From contig JAGMVK010000003.1 of NCBI GenBank assembly GCA_020747065.1, positions 434,001-498,000 on the forward strand: 64,000 nt of DNA, given 5' to 3'. The position numbers and the translations under genes are program-made. The stretch comes from Cadophora sp. MPI-SDFR-AT-0126 (lineage: Eukaryota > Ascomycota > Leotiomycetes > Helotiales > Ploettnerulaceae). Under the pieces are notes generated by a model. The model searched no databases. It was not told where the DNA came from and saw only the letters and a list, made by a program, of their open reading frames with translations. Positions 57,969 to 64,000 of the stretch are shown here, piece after piece. Each line of letters begins with the position of its first letter. Positions within the stretch are counted from its first letter, which is position 1.

Positions 57969-59607
57969 TCTTCTCGGAAAAGGAAAAGGATACGAAAAGA
58001 AAAGAAAAAACAAAAAATCTGAAGAGTGGTCGGGCTCGAATATCATCAATTTTGCGACGCTGCGAAAAATGAGGCTGAAGCCTCGTCTACTGCCCATTGG
58101 CTGTAAGTAGTCAGCTGAGACGCCCCATGAGAATGGGAAATCTGCCTTGGTGACAGCCATCGAGGCAGACGATCATGCCAAATAGCGAAGAGAGAAAAAT
58201 CTGTATACGTTAAAGAGAGAGCCCTGTAATTTTTACCGCATCCCTGCGATAGACCGCAACCACTTTGCAGGCATCGGAACTAGTCACGTGATGTTCGACA
58301 GGTCTACCAGCGTGAAGGTCTCTTGCTCTTCAAAAATCGGGATTCGACCGGTCAATAACGAGAGTCGAGAAAAAAATATCTGAAGCGTTTTTCAATTCTC
58401 GGCTATGCATTCCTGGGGACATGATCTGTCTGGCAAGGGAAATGCTGTAGATTCAAAGCTCGGCATGTTTCCTATGCCAGAGAAAATGCAATCATAAATA
58501 AATCATGTTCAAGCCTTTTGGAGAGATCTATAACTGAAAACAATGAATGCGCAGTAGACGCGGGCTAGCGAATAAACATCGCCTATTCGATGTCATCTGT
58601 AGAGTACTGACAGCAGTCGAGAAGTACATTCGAGAAGGGCGAAAGTGCAAATTAGTGGTCAAAGGCAAAATCGAAAGAACCGCTTGAAGATGAAAAACAA
58701 GCAGGATCATGGATACTTGAGGAGAGGTTTGAGAAGGGGAAAAGGAATACGGAGGTAGGAATGAGAACACGGATCGAGGCTCCAAATCGAACCAGCGTCA
58801 TTTTCCACAACGTTCACATGCAGTGAGAACCTTATTTCCTCAGCCGCGTCGGCATCTCGTGCAACAACGACCAACGACTTCGCATCCGCAAATCGACATC
58901 TAATAAATCTCAAGGCGAGTAGCCATTCGAACCCCCATCAAAGACACTGGAGAAGAAGTAGCTAACCGAGGACAGTAAACAATGAAAGCTTCAGAGTGGA
59001 GACCAAGGAGGATGCGGCCGATGGCCGATCATTCGGAGGCTCCTCAGTCCGTCCTCCGCAATTTAGAGTTTGGATTATCGAGCAACAAAGCTCATTTCTT
59101 CTGCTCCACCCTCATCGGCGCGTATTATTGTATCTCTTAACGAAAGTGCTGTTTCTTTCAACAGTATCAAGAGCATGCACGGGCAGAAAATATCGGATGT
59201 TGATTGGCAACATCGCCTCGACTTCCGAGGCTTCGCCTCCTCGTTATCGCAACACCAATACCGAAGCACTTACAAAAACCCCACCTCCCCCACATCGGCC
59301 CGCCCCACCGCATTCCATATTTCCAAACATTTTCTAAGCAGCGCCTAAACTGCTTACCACGTATTTCATAAGCTGGCCTGTGTGAAAGCGGTGAGACAAC
59401 TTCCGCTCCGAGACTTTCGCCAAGACTGTCATTCTGCCGTTTGGCTTCGGATGATATCAGGGGCGAGGGTCCAACGGAATGCCGTGATTGGGCAATGGGA
59501 CGGCATGTCTCCGTAGAATGATGTGGAATTGGTTTAAAGGTGGTTGCTAGTCAGGTCAGTGCCGCAAGAAGACCTGGCACGCCATCATAGGAGGGCTAGA
59601 AAAGGAC
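57969..59607. other. 1.6-kb divergent intergenic region
   Basis: This holds the promoters of the CorA-like (-) and nitroreductase (+) genes. Several short frames overlap on both strands without coding character. A purine-rich stretch lies just upstream of the CorA-like ATG. No repeats recognised. Confidence 0.45.
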
Positions 59608-59667
59608 ATGCAGATTCCGGTGTGGGCGTTCCTGAGTAGCATCTTGCTTGCGCTTTCCTGGCACGAG

Positions 59668-60550
59668 ATGGCGTCGTTTGTCGTGAGAAGGACTGGAAGG
59701 GTGGTACCCACTTTGTTTGGGAATGGGGCAGGTACGAGGGGTATAAGAGCTTGGTCTTCCCTCCCCTCTCTCAAGCTTTTTCCAAGCCAACCTTCAACTA
59801 CACCTACAACAACTCAATCCTCATTCTCAACAAAGAACCAACACAGATACTTCTCATCCACGACCGCAACCATGTCCTCCAAATCCTTCCTCGAGACCGT
59901 CAAGGCCCGCCGTACCATCTACGCCCTCAAGAAGGAGAGCACCATCTCCGACGCCAAGATTCAAGAGATCATTAAGGAAGCCGTGCTACACGTCCCTTCT
60001 TCGTTCAACAGCCAGAGTACCAGAGTTGTGTTGTTGGTTAAGGAGGAGCATGATAAGTTGTGGGAGATTGCGAAGGAGACCTTGAAGGCTATTGTGCCTG
60101 CTGAGCAATATCCCGCGACTGAGCAAAGATTGAATGGATTCAAGGCTGGTTATGGAACTGTAAGTCCGAACATCTCCCTTACAATCCATCCCCTTCTTTC
60201 AAAAAATCATGAACTGACATCAAACTTCCTAGGTCCTCTTCTTCGAGTCCACCGCCGTCGTCTCAGGCATGCAAGAAAAGTTCGCCCTCTACGCCGACAA
60301 GTTCCCTCTCTGGGCCACCCAATCCGACGCCATGACTCAATTTGTCATCTGGGCTGCTCTCGAGGCCGAGGGTCTCGGTGCAAACCTCCAGCACTATAAC
60401 CCGTTGATTGATCAGAAGGTCGCGGATACCTGGGGTATTGATAAGGACTGGGTATTGAATGCTCAGCTTGTATTTGGTACGCCTGCTGGTGCGGCTGGAG
60501 AGAAGACTTTCATTCCAGTGGAGGAGAGATTTAAGAGCTTTGGTGTTTAG
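59668..60550 (+). CDS. Nitroreductase-family oxidoreductase (FRM2/HBN1 type), possibly dual-targeted
   Basis: Two exons (59668-60159 and 60233-60550) flank a 73-nt intron. The enzyme core begins MSSKSFLETVKARRTIYALK at 59872 and is 201 residues, the normal length for yeast FRM2/HBN1-like nitroreductases, which use flavin and NAD(P)H to reduce nitro compounds and affect lipid and redox stress. Family strings include SSFNSQSTRVVLLVKEEHDK, ALYADKFPLWATQSDAMTQF, GANLQHYNP and LVFGTPAGAAGEKTF. In frame upstream, ATGs at 59668 and 59608 add an Arg/Ser/Thr-rich, acid-free leader ending HRYFSSTTATM. This looks like a mitochondrial presequence. Two start sites could give mitochondrial and cytosolic forms. 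I annotate from 59668; the core start at 59872 is certain as coding sequence. Confidence 0.82.
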
Positions 60551-60770
60551 ATGGGAGGGGTGTTGGGAGAGGTAGAATTGGGATGGGATGACCTAGAAGC
60601 ATTGCTGGTGTTTGAAGCGAATTTGAATTTTAGACGGACATTTTTATGATCACTGCTTGACTACGTTCTCACTGAAGTTTCCTCTTTCCTTCCAAAATCT
60701 GCAAATTCTTGAATCAGCTACGAGTCATGATAATGTTGCATGACATGACATGACTTGCGCAAACTCCCGC

Positions 60771-60797
60771 TCCCCGGGGAACTGATGCGGCCGCATC
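60771..60797. promoter_or_regulatory. Two adjacent perfect palindromes (10 and 14 bp)
   Basis: TCCCCGGGGA and GATGCGGCCGCATC are separated by three bases. The second centres on CGGCCG, an inverted pair of CGG half-sites as used by Zn2Cys6 regulators, though without the usual spacer. Binding is inference only. Confidence 0.4.
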
Positions 60798-61135
60798 GAG
60801 GGGCAGATATTACCCCTCCATGCAGGTCCGCAAGTCAGCTGGAAGGCGACCATTCTATTGTTTAGCACCTCTCGAACCCTCGCAATATATATCTTCTTGT
60901 TGAATCTTCAATTCAGCCACTGCCAACATACTGCATACTCTCAAAGCCTACTTCCGCACGTCGCGTTGACCAGAGAATTTTCTAGAGGGGCATGGGGGGT
61001 GGCGAGGAATAAAACGGATAATGCGGGAAATGCGGGTATTGCGGTTTGTCTCCCGCTCGACGGTTCTGGAAAGGATAGGAGAAAATAGACGGGAAATAGG
61101 ATGGTGAAGGAGGTGGACTGTGGGCAGCGGGATGC

Positions 61136-61159
61136 GGGAGGCGGGGCGGGTAAAGGGGG
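61136..61159 (+). other. Predicted G-quadruplex
   Basis: The plus strand fits four G-runs with loops of four, one and four bases (GGG AGGC GGGG C GGG TAAA GGGGG). It lies in the 3' flank of the carboxylesterase gene, on its template-complement side. Confidence 0.5.
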
Positions 61160-61522
61160 TGCGGGTAGAGGGATGGGTAGAGGCGATGTCGTGCATGGTT
61201 CGGAGTATGCTGGGGTAGAGGAGGGTGTGATGATGTGAATGTTTGAATTTGGATGGATGACTGGTCATGTGCTGGTGGTGGGGTGGGGTGGTAGAAGTGT
61301 TGGTCTGGTTTATTTACTTTTAGGGGCCGGCCTAGCGAGGATGCGAATATGCGAGGGAGTGAGTGAGTGAGGGGATGAGTGGATAAGGAGCGAGAAAGTG
61401 GGAAACGAAAGGAGGGATGATGTTGGGCTTGGTGCTTGTTATGCAGTTATGTCGACCTTGACCTCATGGATTCCAATTATCTAAGTCTCGATCTGAATTC
61501 AGACTCATATCAAGTGTGTCTC

Positions 61523-63538
61523 TCACGTGCCTGTAACAGGAGCAGGCCGCTCAGTACCTAGCAGTTGGACAAGATGCCCAATGCACGTTCCTAGAAAGAC
61601 TTCCCTTTCAGCCTCATCCAAAGTGTGCATAATAACGTCCCACTTATTCTTCCTCCTCCACTCTCGTAGGAACGATGGCTTATCTTCATCGACTACCTTG
61701 CCATCTGGTCCGAATCTCCTCACAATGTCTTTCCCTCCATTGCCACTCCTACTCCACCCCTCACCCCACGCAAATCGAATCCAACTATCCTGCAGCCCCC
61801 TCTGCATTCCCCTCTCTCCCTCGGGATCCTCCGTCCCGTCAAAGATACTCGGATCACCATGGAGATAAGCGAGGTCTAGAGCATGTGCAGGCACACCTTT
61901 GAATGCGCCTCCAAAAGGCTGGCGTTGTTCAAAACTGTATTCGTTGATGGTAATTCCGTGTTGTCGAGCGAGGATGGACAGTGTGTGGGAGGGGTGGTAG
62001 AATACTAGGTCTTCGATGATGTTTAGGATGGTTTCAGCCGCTAGGGAAGGTGGGGTAGTGGGCGTGAGGTTGTAGGCTGTGAGAATTGGGGCAATTTTTG
62101 AGGGCGTGGATTGTACTTCTGCTGGTGGGAAGATTTCGTAGAGTGTGGAGAGAAGTGCGGAAGTAAATGGTTTAGGAGAGATGGTTGGGAAATTCGCTGC
62201 AACGCAGGAGATAACGGCGCTTTCTTTGCCGGTTGTTCCTAGAATGAGATCGCCTTTGAATGTGAAATTTGAGGCGAAGTCGGAGGGGAAGAATGTGTCG
62301 TCGATGATGGGGACGTGGCCGAAGCCGTTGCGGGGATCGGAAGTTGCGTAGGCTGTTAGGAGCTGTTCCCAGGGGATGGTCTCGAGCTCCGAGAGGGTGG
62401 TAACGCCGAGGGCAGATTTGGTGGCGTTGTAGAGAGTGTTGGAGGAGGCGAGGGTAAGGGTTGGTGTGAAGATTGGTGTGCGTAAAGTTTGAGATTGCAT
62501 TATTGCTCGGGAGATTGGGGGAGGAGGTGTGCAGTGCAGGAGGGTTTCTATTAGGACTGAGCCGTGGGATTCTCCATAGGGGACTATGTTGTTGGGCGAG
62601 CCACCGAAGGAGGAGATGTGGTGGGAGAGCCAGGTTAGGGCGGTATGCTGAGTGGTGGTGTATTAGTATATTTGAAGCGTTGTAAGTTAAGAAGAATGAG
62701 ACGTACCACATCTCGAGGTCCGAAATTGGCTGCGTTGTCTGGACCATTGATGGAAGCCATCTCTTCCGATGCCATGTAGCCAAAGACTGATAGCCGGTAG
62801 CTATACGATATGGTCAGTACATGCGAGGAATTGGTACTTTCAGAACATTTGACTATTGAAGGAAGGGGGACTTTACTTCACAGCTACCATGATAATAGGC
62901 TTTCCAATCTCCATGCTCCTCTTCACTACGCTTCCTCCATCACACCACCAATCCGAGTTTGACCCTGAGAAGCCACCTCCACCATGGATGTAGACTAGGA
63001 CAGGAAGATTGTCGCCTGCTTTTGCACCAGCTGGAGCAGTGATGTTGAGATTGAGGCAATTGAACTCGGAGAAGACATTAGGCTGGTGAGTGGTGATCGA
63101 AGTAGGAAGGGCGATGAGTGAATCTTCTAGATGGACGTTTTGAGGAGGTTGCGGACATTTCGGACTAAAAGCTGTCAGCTATGCTCTTTTGCGTCAAGCC
63201 GGATGAAGTTACCCATATCTCGTCGTATCCGTCTCCTTTTCAAAAGATGTATTGAGAGTAGACTGTCTGAATCGACCAGGAATACTGGCATATTTGATAC
63301 CTCTGAACTGCCACACCTCATTCTCAGAAGAAGATATACGGTGACGGATACCCGTGAAAGTGGTGTTGACTCCAGAGTGTTTGACCATTGGCGGGGGCTG
63401 AGACATGTTCTTTGATTTTGTGCCAGATGTGACGACTGCGACTTCTGCTTCGTCTTTCTCTGGTAGGCAGATATGAGAGGGACATAATAGGAAGAGGGTT
63501 ATGAGGAGATCTATATCGCTGAGTTTGAAATCTATCAT
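61523..63538 (-). CDS. Secreted type-B carboxylesterase/lipase
   Basis: Four exons (63538-63213, 63164-62877, 62800-62707, 62647-61523) with introns of 48, 76 and 59 nt encode 610 residues, close to the family's usual 550-600. A hydrophobic N-terminus (DLLITLFLLCPSHICLP) predicts secretion. Alpha/beta-hydrolase landmarks in order are WQFRGIKYA, FNCLNLNI, the oxyanion hole in YIHGGGGFSGS, NYRLSVFGYM, DNAANFGPRDV, and the nucleophile elbow GESHG with Ser263. The acid residue probably lies in the DDTFF or later Glu-rich segment, and the histidine in GVPAHALDLAYL. The enzyme should hydrolyse short-chain or aromatic esters outside the cell. The nucleophile motif has His where most relatives have Ala (GESAG), a tolerated variant. 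Confidence 0.88.
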
Positions 63539-64000
63539 TGGTAATGGTGGCGGAAAGAAGAGGCGCTAAGTCCGGATTCGGCAAGTAATGGTTAACTTAG
63601 TAGGAGGATTAGTGATGCAAGTTTTCGCTCGAGTGTGCGTATTCGTGATTATTTATCATTGAATCCATGATTAGATGCTAGACTGACGTGAGAACATAAA
63701 TGCCAAGTCGTCGGCGGCATGGTAAGAGGGAATGAGAAGGTTGAGTCGAGATACTTTAGACGGAATGATCATTTAGCTGTGCTGAGAACAGCGTGCTGAA
63801 ATGCTGGGCTTGAATGGATGCGCGTAGCGTAAACACATAAGCTTTGCCAGCAGCTGAACTTACCCATTGTACCGGGATGGAATGTAATGTTTCGTGCTGA
63901 TGTGATGCCGCATTTTGTTCGTACTATTGTCAAAGTTGGGATTAAGTCTTACTGAATTACGGCCGCCAGGAAAAGCTTTCGGGACTCGTACAAGGGGGCA
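63539..64000. other. Upstream region of the carboxylesterase gene
   Basis: About 460 bases to the window edge, presumably promoter. No coding frame or clear TATA box was identified with confidence. Confidence 0.5.

Larger units (their letters stand above)
60551..61522. other. Convergent 970-bp gap with palindromes and a G-rich tract
   Basis: It lies between two 3' ends yet looks promoter-like. It has two perfect palindromes at 60771-60780 and 60784-60797, STRE-like CCCCT/AGGGG words and a TATATATA-like run near 60890, followed by a pyrimidine-rich stretch. From 61090 the plus strand becomes very G-rich. No convincing reading frame follows. A noncoding transcript is possible. Confidence 0.5.

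Overview
The window is nuclear DNA from a filamentous ascomycete (Pezizomycotina; the gene set would suit a plant-associated or saprotrophic Leotiomycete, but that placement is inference). The evidence is short GT...AG introns of about 47-135 nt in most genes, no operons, pectin- and ester-degrading secreted enzymes, and typically fungal families: HET, Clr5, fungal AAA ATPase, YAT permease, MHYT receptor-like protein and DUF1996. Exon joins were made by hand from splice signals plus reading-frame agreement. No CRISPR array, rRNA gene, convincing tRNA or intact transposon was seen.

Layout. 1-9.7 kb: tail of a DJ-1/PfpI-like gene (+), a 2.5-kb convergent gap, then three minus-strand genes: a GPI-anchored protein with a duplicated six-cysteine module, a six-exon GH28 pectinase and a four-exon MHYT membrane protein. 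9.7-19.6 kb is gene-poor and partly decayed: a broken YggS/PROSC-type gene, an unrecognised 638-codon reading frame carrying one in-frame TAG, and a 183-aa orphan. 19.6-26.3 kb: a glycosylated four-helix membrane protein (+), a 3.3-kb gap, and a mitochondrial phosphate carrier (-). 27.5-33.7 kb: one uninterrupted 2069-aa coiled-coil gene (-).

35-48 kb has an accessory character: a HET-domain gene frameshifted inside its signature motif, a Clr5-TPR protein, a fungal AAA ATPase, a tiny cysteine-rich protein and an F-box protein with a 48-bp coding duplication. A diverged dispersed repeat occurs upstream of the giant gene and again downstream of the ATPase gene. 48-64 kb is conventional: YAT amino-acid permease (-), secreted beta-lactamase-fold serine hydrolase (-) divergent from a secreted DUF1996 protein (+), a CorA-like two-helix membrane protein (-), an FRM2/HBN1-type nitroreductase (+) and a secreted type-B carboxylesterase (-).

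How the genes may work together: GH28 pectinase, carboxylesterase, the two other secreted proteins and the amino-acid permease fit external digestion of plant polymers and uptake of nutrients. The HET/Clr5/AAA block looks like fast-evolving non-self or regulatory content. The most distinctive items are the decayed or interrupted genes (YggS relic, HET with a lost base in its core motif, the TAG-interrupted orphan), the giant repetitive coiled-coil gene, and a promoter-like cluster of palindromes with no obvious reading frame near 60.8 kb.
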